DNA of 64,000 nucleotides from Achromobacter spanius (lineage in GTDB: Bacteria > Pseudomonadota > Gammaproteobacteria > Burkholderiales > Burkholderiaceae_B), in assembly GCF_002812705.1 (NCBI RefSeq), contig NZ_CP025030.1, forward strand, positions 2,604,001 through 2,668,000, read 5' to 3'. How positions within the stretch are numbered: position 1 is the stretch's first letter; each line of letters begins with the position of its first letter. The notes beneath the pieces were generated by a model that saw only the letters and a program-made list of their open reading frames with translations, searched no databases and had not been told where the DNA came from. Below, in pieces: positions 18,625 through 26,789 of this stretch. Made by a program: the position numbers and the translations under genes.

Positions 18625-19806
18625 ATGAAGATTCCATGCGCTGATCCTTGTTTTTTCGTGCCGACTCAACCTGTACCCACCCAAGGCAAGGCCGACCGTC
18701 CTTCCCTGTTTTCCCGCCTGCAAAATGCCGCCGCCCACTGCCGTACTCTTGTTGGAGAGGATGCGTTCCGGCTGCCGATGCAGACCGTGGCGGCTGTGCT
18801 GCTCGCTTGCTTATGGATGCGATGGCGCGGCATGCCGGAGATCTCATGGGGCGCGTTCTCTGCGTTGTTCGTCGTGCGCGCCAGCGTGGAAGGCACCGTG
18901 GGCGAGGCATCGGCGCGCATCCTGGGGGCGCTGCTTGGCGTGGTGCTGGGGGTGTCGCTGGTGCTGCTGGCGGACGTATGGGGGGTGAGCGAAATCTGGA
19001 GCATCGTGGCCGGTGTCGGCGCCGCCGCGGTGCTGTCGATTCGCTGGCCCATGCTGAGCTACAGCTTGGTCACCGTCACCATACTGACCGTAACGCCCGA
19101 CGGCGACATCCTGGGTGGGGCCATCGACAAGGGGCTGGCCATTGCCGTCGGCTCCGCCTCGGGCATTCTGGCGGCGGTGGCCGTCCTGCCGCTGTCGGCC
19201 CGGCGCAGCGCCCGCCTGAATCAGGCGGCGTCCATCGAGGCCTATGGCGACATGCTGATCGATTGGGCGGCGGCGTTCAACGAGGCGCGACAGCGACCAC
19301 GGTTGCACGAATGGCCCGGCATGGCGCGCTCGCATTGGCGCGCGCGAGACATGGCCTTGCAGGCATGCTCGTTTCCGTTGGACCTGCTGATCTCGCGCGC
19401 GTCGGTTTTCCGGCTGCATGAGTACGTAGAGGGGCTGTGGGGCACGGCGCCCCTCATGGAACGGGCGGGAAGCTTCACCTTGTCCACCCGCACCTGCCAC
19501 CGACTGGGGCCGGCGCTGCATGACGTGGCTGAAGCCCTGCGCGAGCGCATCCGCTGCATGGCAAGCGCGCTGCGCAGCGAAGCGTACGCGCGGCCTTGCC
19601 GCCTGCCGGACACGGCGCTACAGGCGCTGGACGAGGCCATTGAAGACGCCTTGCGCTGCGCGGAGTGCGACCCGGCCGAGAAACAGGCCATCGGCGTGAT
19701 CCGCTGGGTCTGGCAGGAAGTGGCCAGGGAAGTGGAAGGGCTGGCCAGCTACCTGTTGGAAGACAGTACAGGGGGCGGGCCGCAAGGGGACGAGACCCCT
19801 GCGTGA
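18625..19806 (+). CDS. FUSC-family (aromatic acid exporter/fusaric acid resistance-like) membrane protein
   Basis: A 393-residue inner-membrane protein. A short cytoplasmic N-terminus is followed by about five hydrophobic helices (roughly 50-195), including GEASARILGALLGVVLGVSL and GLAIAVGSASGILAAVAVLP. A soluble, helix-rich C-terminal half (200-393) follows. This is the half-size FUSC architecture linked to efflux of aromatic acids and inhibitors. The sequence before the ATG has only a weak GACGGA Shine-Dalgarno. It is divergent from the arylsulfatase and convergent with the PIG-L gene. No membrane-fusion partner is adjacent, so the export route and substrate are unknown. Confidence 0.8.
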   Translation: MKIPCADPCFFVPTQPVPTQGKADRPSLFSRLQNAAAHCRTLVGEDAFRLPMQTVAAVLLACLWMRWRGMPEISWGAFSALFVVRASVEGTVGEASARILGALLGVVLGVSLVLLADVWGVSEIWSIVAGVGAAAVLSIRWPMLSYSLVTVTILTVTPDGDILGGAIDKGLAIAVGSASGILAAVAVLPLSARRSARLNQAASIEAYGDMLIDWAAAFNEARQRPRLHEWPGMARSHWRARDMALQACSFPLDLLISRASVFRLHEYVEGLWGTAPLMERAGSFTLSTRTCHRLGPALHDVAEALRERIRCMASALRSEAYARPCRLPDTALQALDEAIEDALRCAECDPAEKQAIGVIRWVWQEVAREVEGLASYLLEDSTGGGPQGDETPA

Positions 19807-19817
19807 CCGGTATGTGA

Positions 19818-22094
19818 CTACTGCGTGACCGTGGCGGTGCGTGCTGAAGCGCCCGGCTTAGGGGCGCCCGGCTTAGGGGCGCCCGGCTTAGGGGCGCCCG
19901 GCATAGGGGCGCCCGGCGTAGTGGCGCCCTGCTTAGTGGCGCTTGCCGCCATGCCCGTCGACAGGGCGCCGCCCGTTGTCGGCGTGGCGGGGCGTGATGC
20001 CTGGGTCGGCATGCGTTCCACCGTCAGCGTGCCGGTGTCGCTGCCCGATGGACGGACCACGACGGTTTGGTTTGCCGCATTCGCACCCAGATTGGGCAGG
20101 TCGGCCGGACGCGCCGCCATCGTGGCGAAGGGGCCGCCGCCGCTGCCCGGCAGGCCGTCCAGCGTCAGGCGTTCGGCCCAGGCGCCGTTGCGGCGTGACA
20201 GCACTTGATAACGTTGCGGGCCGCCCGCGCTGCGGGCCACTACGTAGACCGTGCCGTCGATGATATTGAGCGCGGGGGGCGAGGCGGCGTCGGCGTTCAG
20301 CTTGATGGGGATGCCTCGTTCGACCAGCCAGAGCGGGCCGCCCGAGCGCTCCAGGAGCGCCAGCATGACGTTGCCGCGCGCGTCGGCCTGGATGGCGGGG
20401 CGTCCGATGAAGGGCAGGCCCAGGTTGGTGGGGGCGCTCCAGTCCATGTTCAGGTCGGTGGTGTCACCGGTTTCCACCAGCTTGGTCAGATGGTTGCTGC
20501 CACGCTCGCGGAAATAGAGTTCAACGCGGTCTTCCTGGTTGCGGATGGCGGCCAGGCCGCCTGCCGTGACCGGCGCGGTGACGGGGCGCCAGGGCTGCCA
20601 GGCGGGTTGCTTGCCGGGGTCGGCCGGCAGTTGGCGGGTGTAGAAAAGCTTGCCCTCGGCGGTGTTGGCGAAGACCACGTAGCGGCCGTCGGCCCCACGC
20701 GCGGCGGCCGGTGCGCCGGTGGCGCCGTCCAGCGCCGGCAGGGCCTGCCAGGTGCCCCAACTGCCGTCGATGCCGGACGGGGCAATCCAGTGCAGCAGGC
20801 CGTCATAGCCCAGCGCCACGGCGGCGGCTTCGCCACGCGGCGCCACGGCCGGAATTTGCGTCACGCGCAGGCCGCCCAGCGCTTGCCAGCCTTGCCAGGT
20901 GCCGTCGTGGCGTTGCTTGTTGGCCCACACGCCGCCCAGCGGGTCGCGCGCCATCAGGCCGGCCGTGCCGTCTGCGTGCGCGAACGACACCACCGGGCCG
21001 GTGGTGCGCCCGCCCAGGCTTTGCCAGCGGCGCTGGCCGGAGTCCCAGCGGTTGACGGCGGCATTGGTTTCACCCGCGGCAAACACCACCAGCCCGCCGC
21101 GCCCATCCGGGTACAACTGCGGCGCGATGTCCTGGCGCGACACGTAATAGGCGCGTTGCACCCAGGCGGCGGCCGGGCCGGCGGGTTCCTTGCAGCCGCT
21201 GGGGCCCGCGCAATAGTGGTAGTCGTTCCAGGCGTAGTGCTGGAAGATCACCGACTTGCTGGCGATTTCGGAGTCGGTCAGGTTGGTGGCGCGTTCCTGG
21301 CTGGGGTAGTCGATATAGCCGGTTTCAGCATAGTTCCCGGGCACGCGCAGCATGGCCTCGCGCGCCAGCCGCGCGCTGGCGATGTGGTCAGGGTGGCCAT
21401 GGCCCGCGCAACGCCAGCACAACTGGGTGTAGGGCACGACGATGGTGTCGTCCAGGTGGCGCACGGTGGTGGGCGCATATTGGCGGATCAATTCGGCCAG
21501 GGTGTCGACCAACTGTTCGCGCGTGTAGGTCTCGGGATAGGGGCCCAGCGTATCGACGCTCTGGCCGGGCTCGGATTCCGTACGGCTAAGCGGCGTCAGG
21601 CTGCCCCAGCCCTTGCCCAGCCACGGGTCTTTCAAGCGCATGTGCCACAACTGCACGCGCGGATTGTCCTGCAAGGTGAAGCGCGCAATCTGGCGGCCGG
21701 CGGCAATGCCCGAGTCCGCTTTCCAGACGTCGGGCTTGTGCGCCATGTAGGCGTAGGCCGCGCGCACGCCGCGTTCCCGGCCCAGCATGTAGGGTTCGCC
21801 TTCGCCGGCGTCGCTGGCGGTCAGGTAGATGACGCGCACGCAGCCGCCCGCCTCGACGTTGGAGGCGATGTCGGGGTTCATGAACAACAGGTCGTCGTCC
21901 AGGTGGGCGACAAAAGCCAGGTCCTTGATGCCGTTGCATTCGGCCAGCGTGGGCGGGGCGGCCTGTGCCGGGGCGCACGTCAAGGCCAAGGCCAAGGCGG
22001 CAAGGAGAGCGGTGGCGGGGGCGGCATTGCGGAGGGAGGCAGTGCGGCAAAACGCCCGACGTAGCGGGCGCAGCATGTCCATCAAGGCGGGCAT
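19818..22094 (-). CDS. Secreted PIG-L (LmbE-like) deacetylase with long C-terminal beta-rich region
   Basis: A 758-residue protein with a signal sequence (hydrophobic core LLAALALALT, cleavage near APAQA). A zinc-dependent PIG-L/LmbE N-acetyl-sugar deacetylase domain covers about 50-320, with the metal motif AHLDDD (63-68) and the later HGHPDH. Residues about 330-660 contain repeated W/G-rich blades, probably a lectin-like beta-propeller. The end is a Pro/Ala tail of PGAPK repeats. It would act on acetylated sugars outside the cytoplasm. The start is uncertain: ATG 22094 abuts a terminator-like hairpin, and in-frame ATGs at 22082 and 22076 give a more ordinary signal peptide. Confidence 0.85.
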   Translation of the reverse strand: MPALMDMLRPLRRAFCRTASLRNAAPATALLAALALALTCAPAQAAPPTLAECNGIKDLAFVAHLDDDLLFMNPDIASNVEAGGCVRVIYLTASDAGEGEPYMLGRERGVRAAYAYMAHKPDVWKADSGIAAGRQIARFTLQDNPRVQLWHMRLKDPWLGKGWGSLTPLSRTESEPGQSVDTLGPYPETYTREQLVDTLAELIRQYAPTTVRHLDDTIVVPYTQLCWRCAGHGHPDHIASARLAREAMLRVPGNYAETGYIDYPSQERATNLTDSEIASKSVIFQHYAWNDYHYCAGPSGCKEPAGPAAAWVQRAYYVSRQDIAPQLYPDGRGGLVVFAAGETNAAVNRWDSGQRRWQSLGGRTTGPVVSFAHADGTAGLMARDPLGGVWANKQRHDGTWQGWQALGGLRVTQIPAVAPRGEAAAVALGYDGLLHWIAPSGIDGSWGTWQALPALDGATGAPAAARGADGRYVVFANTAEGKLFYTRQLPADPGKQPAWQPWRPVTAPVTAGGLAAIRNQEDRVELYFRERGSNHLTKLVETGDTTDLNMDWSAPTNLGLPFIGRPAIQADARGNVMLALLERSGGPLWLVERGIPIKLNADAASPPALNIIDGTVYVVARSAGGPQRYQVLSRRNGAWAERLTLDGLPGSGGGPFATMAARPADLPNLGANAANQTVVVRPSGSDTGTLTVERMPTQASRPATPTTGGALSTGMAASATKQGATTPGAPMPGAPKPGAPKPGAPKPGASARTATVTQ
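19846..19935 (-). repeat. 15-bp tandem repeat encoding PGAPK at the PIG-L C-terminus
   Basis: About six copies of GGGGCGCCCGGCTTA (plus-strand sense), two or three perfect and the flanking ones diverged in one or a few bases. On the coding strand each unit gives P-G-A-P-K/M/T. In-frame length variation would only change the tail. Confidence 0.9.
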
Positions 22095-22120
22095 AAAAAG
22101 GCGCAGCGAGGGCGCTGCGC
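22095..22120 (-). terminator. Intrinsic-terminator-like hairpin directly before the PIG-L start
   Basis: GCGCAGCG (22101-22108) and CGCTGCGC (22113-22120) form a perfect 8-bp stem with a 4-base loop. Read on the minus strand it is followed by C and five T (22100-22095), then immediately ATG at 22094. It would end the upstream minus-strand operon (22275-24721) or act as an attenuator. Confidence 0.6.
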
Positions 22121-22274
22121 GTCAAGAAACTTAGGGTTGGAAAAGCGGGGCAGAAACACCGGGTGGAGAAAAGTATAGCGGCGGCGGCTGACACTTAGCC
22201 CACGGCGGGCGCATCACTGGGAAAAGGAAACAGGGGACGTTGCCGGCATGCACATGCGTCACTGAATACGACCC

Positions 22275-22982
22275 TCATCCCCGCCATTGCCCGCATGCCG
22301 GATCAATCTCGGCGGGTGCGCCGTTCACCCAGACTTGCTCGTCATCGCATCGCGCGGCGGCCTCGGGGGCGACGTCGAAGGTGATGCACAGCGTTTGCGC
22401 CACGGCGGGGGTGTCGATGGGAAGTTCCCAGCTCAGGAACAACTGCGACAAGTCCTGCTCGGCCGGAAAGTCGGCTTCATCAAAACGGCTCCCATTGCGC
22501 GGCACCACGGCGTGGGGCTGGCAGGTATCGAAGACCAGCGCGGTGCCGCGCGCCAACGGGATGCGATGGCCGGTGCCCGGGAAGTGCACGTCCAGCCCCT
22601 TGTCTTCGCTCAGGAAAAGATTGCAGAAGGCCGCGCCGCCATATTGCCCGCCGTCGTGGTGGTAGCGCGCGCCCCGGCAGGCCATCAAGGCCATGTCGCT
22701 GTGCGCCAGCACGTCTTGCCAGCCCAGCGCGCGCGTCCAGTCCTGCATGGCCTGGACGCAGCGGGCGGTCTCGGGCCAGCGCGCCTGCGTGCGCGCCAGG
22801 GGCATCTGCTCGACATCGCCCGCGTCCAGCATCAGGCGGGATGTGATCTCGCGCTGCCAATCGGCCACGAGCCGTGGCGAAGGGGCGGGTATATCCAGGG
22901 TGGCGGTCAGCACGTGCGTGCTGACACTGCGGCTGCGCAGCACGGCGCCGCTGCGGAAGAATGAAGTTAACAAGTCTGGCAT
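22275..22982 (-). CDS. Putative 2-oxoglutarate/Fe(II)-type dioxygenase-like protein
   Basis: A 235-residue cytoplasmic protein that I can assign only to a fold. Residues 105-165 show the jelly-roll iron-binding pattern: HHDGGQYG (H109-x-D region), VHFPGTGHRIPLARGTALVF, then QPHAVVPR with H157 as the distal His and R162 as a possible 2-oxoglutarate anchor. The start at 22982 (MPDLLTSFFRSG) is 11 bp past the stop of the upstream hydrolase gene, so the pair is an operon. The frame stays open farther upstream but overlaps the hydrolase coding region. Substrate unknown. Confidence 0.65.
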   Translation of the reverse strand: MPDLLTSFFRSGAVLRSRSVSTHVLTATLDIPAPSPRLVADWQREITSRLMLDAGDVEQMPLARTQARWPETARCVQAMQDWTRALGWQDVLAHSDMALMACRGARYHHDGGQYGGAAFCNLFLSEDKGLDVHFPGTGHRIPLARGTALVFDTCQPHAVVPRNGSRFDEADFPAEQDLSQLFLSWELPIDTPAVAQTLCITFDVAPEAAARCDDEQVWVNGAPAEIDPACGQWRG

Positions 22983-22993
22983 GTCGGGTTGCC

Positions 22994-24721
22994 TTATCCC
23001 CCGCGATTCTCGTACGCCGCTTGCCCGCCGTTGCTGTCGTCCATGGCGGCTTGGGCGCGCGCGATCAGGTGGCGCTTCAGGCTGGCCAGCGCGTCCGGGG
23101 CCCAGTCCGGCGCGCCCGTCACGGCCAGCCAGGCGTCCACATAGTGCTGCGGCGCGTAGACGTGGCCAAAGCCGATGGGCGTCTCGGTGCTGACGGACAT
23201 GTCCAGCGCCAGTTGCAGCATGGTCACCACCGGCACCCAGCGCAGTTCGGGCGACACGTCGGGGCCGTAGGGCGGGTCCATCCACGCGGGGCGGCGGTAC
23301 AGGTCGCGGAAGTCGAAGAAGGTGATGGCGTCGCTGGCGTATTGCAGGAACACGATGCGCATCGGCCCCCAGGGCGTGTCGGCCGGCACGGGCGAACCGT
23401 GCTGGTTCATGAAGCGCACGAACGCGCCGTCACGAAATTGCGGCAGCCAGGCCGGCGACTCGGGGTTGCGGGCGTCGGTAATGGTGCGCCACACGCGGCT
23501 TTCAAATGGAGGGCCGCTCCAGAGCGCGCCCTGGATGGGGTCTCCGATCATTTCGAAAAGCTCGGCCGACCGCGCGGAGTTCATGGCGCCCAGGCTCAAG
23601 CCATGCAGGTACAGCTTGGGCCGGCTGGCCTTGGGCAACGTCGTCCAGTAGCCGTAGACCTCGGCGAACAGCGCGCGCGCCGCTTCCGAGCCGTATTCGG
23701 GCTGGGCCAGTAGCGACAGCGGGCTGGACAGGTAGGAATATTGCAAGGCCACGCTGGCCACGTCGCCATGCAGCAGGTATTCCAGCGCGTCCATCGCGGC
23801 GGGGTCGATCCAGCCCGTGCCGGTGGGTGTCACCACCACCAGCGTGGACCGCTCGAACGCGCCCACCCGTTTCATTTCCGCCAGCGCCAGCTTGGCGCGG
23901 GCGGCGGGCGAGTCGGCGCCGGGCAGGCCCACGTAGACGCGAATCGGCTCCAGGGCGTCACGCCCCGTCTGCGCGCGGATCTCTTCAGCGCTGGGGCCCG
24001 AGGCAATGAATTCCCGGCCGGCCCGGCCCAGTTGCTGCCAACTGATCAGGGACTCGGGGCCGCCCGTCTTGCCGGGCGCGGTGGGTTGCGGGCGATCGGG
24101 TTCCAGCAGCGCGTCGTACTCGCGAAACGAGGCGTCCAGCACGTGCAGCGCCGCGCGGAACAGCACGTTATTGGCCAGCGACCAGAAGATCACGATGGCA
24201 ATGGCCGCGCCCGCCACATTGGCCACGCGCCGGGGCACCACGCGTCGCACCTGCGCGGCCAGCGCGCGCGTCACCAGCTTGAACAGCCGACCCAGCCCCA
24301 GCAGTACGGCAAAAGTGAGCAGGGCGGTCGCGCTGACCTTGAAAGGATGCGCGCTGGTCACGGGTTCCATGTCCATCAGCGCGCGAATGGTGTTCTGCCA
24401 ATGGGCCGCGCGCCACAGGAACAGCACCAGCACGGCCAGGCAAGCCAGCGTGATCGTCGCGTTGACGATGCGCGCCGCGCGGCCCCGGGGTTCGGGCAGC
24501 TCCAGATACGCCCACAGCCAATGCCACAACACGCCCAGCCCATAACCCGCCGCAAGACAGGCGCCCGCCAGCACGCCCTGGGTCAGGTGGGTGCGGGGAA
24601 CCAGCGTGGGGGTGAGCGAAGCCGCGAAGAACAGGGTGCCCAGCAGCAGGCCCACGCCAGACAGCGATTCCAGGTGCGACTGGAAAAATGCCGGCAGGCG
24701 GCGGTGGGGGCCTTGCGGCAT
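22994..24721 (-). CDS. Membrane alpha/beta-hydrolase (Abhydrolase_9 family)
   Basis: A 575-residue protein. The N-terminal ~230 residues contain several hydrophobic segments (GVGLLLGTLFFAASLTPTLV, ATITLACLAVLVLFLWRAAH, ATALLTFAVLLGLGRLFKLV, AAIAIVIFWSLANNVLF). A soluble alpha/beta-hydrolase domain follows, with the nucleophile elbow GLSLGAM preceded by PKLYLHG. This N-membrane plus C-hydrolase layout matches the Abhydrolase_9_N/Abhydrolase_9 family. ATG 24721 has GGAG with about 7 bp spacing; starting at 24820 would add a basic tail without support. It is followed by the dioxygenase-like gene. The reaction is unknown; lipid or ester hydrolysis at the membrane is plausible. Confidence 0.82.
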   Translation of the reverse strand: MPQGPHRRLPAFFQSHLESLSGVGLLLGTLFFAASLTPTLVPRTHLTQGVLAGACLAAGYGLGVLWHWLWAYLELPEPRGRAARIVNATITLACLAVLVLFLWRAAHWQNTIRALMDMEPVTSAHPFKVSATALLTFAVLLGLGRLFKLVTRALAAQVRRVVPRRVANVAGAAIAIVIFWSLANNVLFRAALHVLDASFREYDALLEPDRPQPTAPGKTGGPESLISWQQLGRAGREFIASGPSAEEIRAQTGRDALEPIRVYVGLPGADSPAARAKLALAEMKRVGAFERSTLVVVTPTGTGWIDPAAMDALEYLLHGDVASVALQYSYLSSPLSLLAQPEYGSEAARALFAEVYGYWTTLPKASRPKLYLHGLSLGAMNSARSAELFEMIGDPIQGALWSGPPFESRVWRTITDARNPESPAWLPQFRDGAFVRFMNQHGSPVPADTPWGPMRIVFLQYASDAITFFDFRDLYRRPAWMDPPYGPDVSPELRWVPVVTMLQLALDMSVSTETPIGFGHVYAPQHYVDAWLAVTGAPDWAPDALASLKRHLIARAQAAMDDSNGGQAAYENRGG

Positions 24722-24933
24722 GACGGGTCTCCGGGCGAGGGGGCGGCGGCCCTTATTATGCAAGCGAAAAGCCCGGCGGCAGGGCGGACGATGGGCGCGG
24801 GTCAGGAAATTTGTTTGCATCAGACGGACGACGATGCCTGCCCCCTATGCCGAATCGATTTAAAACTAATACAGTGTTCAGCAGACCCGTGGCGGCATCG
24901 CCACGAAGATTCACAATGAAAACAGGAGACGGG

Positions 24934-25713
24934 ATGGATACGGTAAGCAAGCAAGGCAACAGCGTGGGCGCCGGCGTGCGCGAACAGGTCAGCGCAACGG
25001 AGTGGCAGGTGCGCACCGACCTGGCGGCCTTGTACCGGCTGGTGGCGCTATTCGGGTGGGACGACCTGATCTTCACGCACATCACCGCCAAGGTGCCCGG
25101 CACCGAGCATTTCCTGATCAACCCCTACGGCATGATGTTCGACGAGATCACCGCGTCCAGCCTGGTCAAGATCGACCTGCACGGCAACAAGGTGATGGAT
25201 TCGGAATACGACATCAACCCGGCCGGCTTCACCATCCATAGCTGTATCCATGCGGCCCGCAAGGACGCGATGTGCGTGCTGCACACGCATTCCATCAACG
25301 GCGTTGCCGTGTCCGCGCAGAAGGCGGGCTTGCTGCCCTTGTCGCAGTTTGCGTTCATTGCGTTGCGTTCGCTGAGCTACCACGACTACGAAGGCCTGGC
25401 GCTGAACCCCGAAGAGCAGCCGCGCCTGGTGCACGACCTGGGCAGCAACAACTACCTGATCCTGCGCAACCACGGCCTGTTGACCGTGGGCCAGACCATG
25501 GCCGAAGCGTTCCAGGCCATGCACCGCCTGGAAGCCGCCTGCATGGCGCAAGTGCGGGCGCAGGCGGGGGGCGGCGAATTGGTCTTCATTCCGCCCGAGG
25601 TGCTGGCGCGCGCCGCCGTCGAATCCCCCGCCGACCGCGCCTACAAGGCGTCGCTGGCCTGGCCGGGCCTGCTGCGCCGGCTGGATCGTCGGAACCCTGG
25701 CTACGCGGAATAG
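24934..25713 (+). CDS. Class II aldolase/adducin-family protein
   Basis: A 259-residue zinc-dependent aldolase-fold protein. Metal ligands are visible as HTHS (H117, H119) and RNHG (H180), within CVLHTHSINGVAVSAQK and LILRNHGLLTVGQTMAEAF. YRLVALFGWDDLIFTHITAK near the N-terminus is typical of the stand-alone class II aldolase/adducin group, usually of unknown substrate. ATG 24934 has GGAG 5 bp upstream; an in-frame ATG at 24916 is weaker. Upstream lies the divergent hydrolase operon, downstream the YceI gene on the same strand after 80 bp. Confidence 0.87.
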   Translation: MDTVSKQGNSVGAGVREQVSATEWQVRTDLAALYRLVALFGWDDLIFTHITAKVPGTEHFLINPYGMMFDEITASSLVKIDLHGNKVMDSEYDINPAGFTIHSCIHAARKDAMCVLHTHSINGVAVSAQKAGLLPLSQFAFIALRSLSYHDYEGLALNPEEQPRLVHDLGSNNYLILRNHGLLTVGQTMAEAFQAMHRLEAACMAQVRAQAGGGELVFIPPEVLARAAVESPADRAYKASLAWPGLLRRLDRRNPGYAE

Positions 25714-25793
25714 TCTGTCTGATTCGCAGTCCGTGCAAAGGCCCCACCCGCGCACGGGCTTGTTCACCGGTGTATTCACCACAAGGAGACTTG

Positions 25794-26375
25794 ATGAAGC
25801 TGATCCCGACCCTGCTGGGCGCAAGCGCGCTGGCCCTGTCGCTGTCCGCCGCCGCCGCGCCGGTCACCTACGACATCGACCCCTCGCACACCTATCCCAG
25901 CTTCGAAGCCGATCACTTCGGCGGCCTGTCCACGTGGCGCGGCAAATTCAACAAGTCGCAGGGCGTGGTGGTGCTGGACCGCCAGGCCCGCACCGGCACC
26001 GTGGAAGTCACCGTGGACATCAATTCGGTGGACTTCGGCCACGACGAAATGAACAAGCACGCGGTCGCGCCCGACATCTTCGACGCCGCCCGCTACCCGA
26101 CCGCCACGTTCAAGGGCACCTTCACCAAGTTCGACGGCGACCGCCCCGAAGAAGCCACCGGTGACCTGACGCTGCGCGGCGTCACGCGCCGGGTGAAGCT
26201 GGACATCGACGACTTCAAGTGCATCAACCACCCCATGGAAAAGCGCGAGGTCTGCGGCGCCGACGTGTCCACGGAATTCAACCGCAAGGACTTCGGCCTG
26301 GACTTCGGGCTGGACATGGGCTTCAAGCCGGAAGTGGAATTGAAGATCCAGGTTGAGGCGGGGCGGCGGAAGTAG
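25794..26375 (+). CDS. YceI-family periplasmic protein
   Basis: A 193-residue secreted lipocalin-like protein that probably binds an isoprenoid or other amphiphile. The signal peptide is MKLIPTLLGASALALSLSAA followed by AAP. The mature part has the YceI pattern: YDIDPSHTYPSFEADHFGGL, then VEVTVDINSVDFGHDEMNKH and LRGVTRRVKL. AAGGAG precedes the ATG. The frame is open for 500 bp upstream in an overlapping register with the aldolase gene, but that segment has no protein character. Possibly co-transcribed with the aldolase. No cytochrome b561 partner is next to it. Confidence 0.92.
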   Translation: MKLIPTLLGASALALSLSAAAAPVTYDIDPSHTYPSFEADHFGGLSTWRGKFNKSQGVVVLDRQARTGTVEVTVDINSVDFGHDEMNKHAVAPDIFDAARYPTATFKGTFTKFDGDRPEEATGDLTLRGVTRRVKLDIDDFKCINHPMEKREVCGADVSTEFNRKDFGLDFGLDMGFKPEVELKIQVEAGRRK

Positions 26376-26407
26376 GGGCGGGTAGTCGCCCGCCATAACG
26401 GGTAGAT

Positions 26408-26496
26408 ATGTACGAAATATCAGACATTTAATTAAAAAATATCAAAAAAGTCTGTTTTATCGTACATTTTTACCCTCGCTAGGTGTACGGTATAGC
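26408..26496. promoter_or_regulatory. AT-rich palindromic operator and promoter of the HipBA-type operon
   Basis: ATGTACGA (26408-26415) and TCGTACAT (26460-26467) are reverse complements about one centre (26437.5). CAGAC (26421-26425) and GTCTG (26450-26454) are reverse complements about the same centre, giving a 60-bp imperfect palindrome. A further TGTACG lies at 26484-26489. TTTACC (26469-26474) and TATAGC (26491-26496), 16 bp apart, could be the promoter. The antitoxin is the likely binder (inference). Confidence 0.65.
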
Positions 26497-26522
26497 CATC
26501 ATCCGGCCGCCACGGCCCAGGA

Positions 26523-26789
26523 ATGTCGCTTATGCCGTACTTTTCCACCGCCGTTTTCCCCGCGCAGTTCGGCGCGAATTTTCAGCGCGAACGCAAGCAG
26601 CGCAAGCTTAGCCAGGCTGCGCTGGCCGAGCGCGCGGGTGTGCCGCGCCAACTCATCATTCAGATAGAGAAAGGCGAGAACGTCGGCCTGCATGCCATCA
26701 TGCGAGCGCTTGCCGCCCTGAACATGGGGCTACGCATCGACACGGCGGGCCTCAACTACGACGACGTGGAGCGCCTGGACGATGAGTAA
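26523..26789 (+). CDS. XRE-family HipB-like antitoxin/repressor
   Basis: An 88-residue DNA-binding protein. A helix-turn-helix covers about 18-75 (FQRERKQRKLSQAALAERAG, then VPRQLIIQIEKGENVGLHAI). The acidic C-terminal tail DDVERLDDE is typical of antitoxins. Its stop region overlaps the start of the HipA-like gene by 8 bp, ensuring coupled synthesis. By family precedent it neutralises the kinase and represses the operon by binding upstream inverted repeats, and a strong palindrome lies 60-115 bp before its start. Confidence 0.88.
   Translation: MSLMPYFSTAVFPAQFGANFQRERKQRKLSQAALAERAGVPRQLIIQIEKGENVGLHAIMRALAALNMGLRIDTAGLNYDDVERLDDE

Noticed and set aside
25272..25793. Apparent N-terminal fusion to YceI
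   Set aside because: The open frame only passes through the aldolase gene in another register. The YceI ATG has AAGGAG and a signal peptide.
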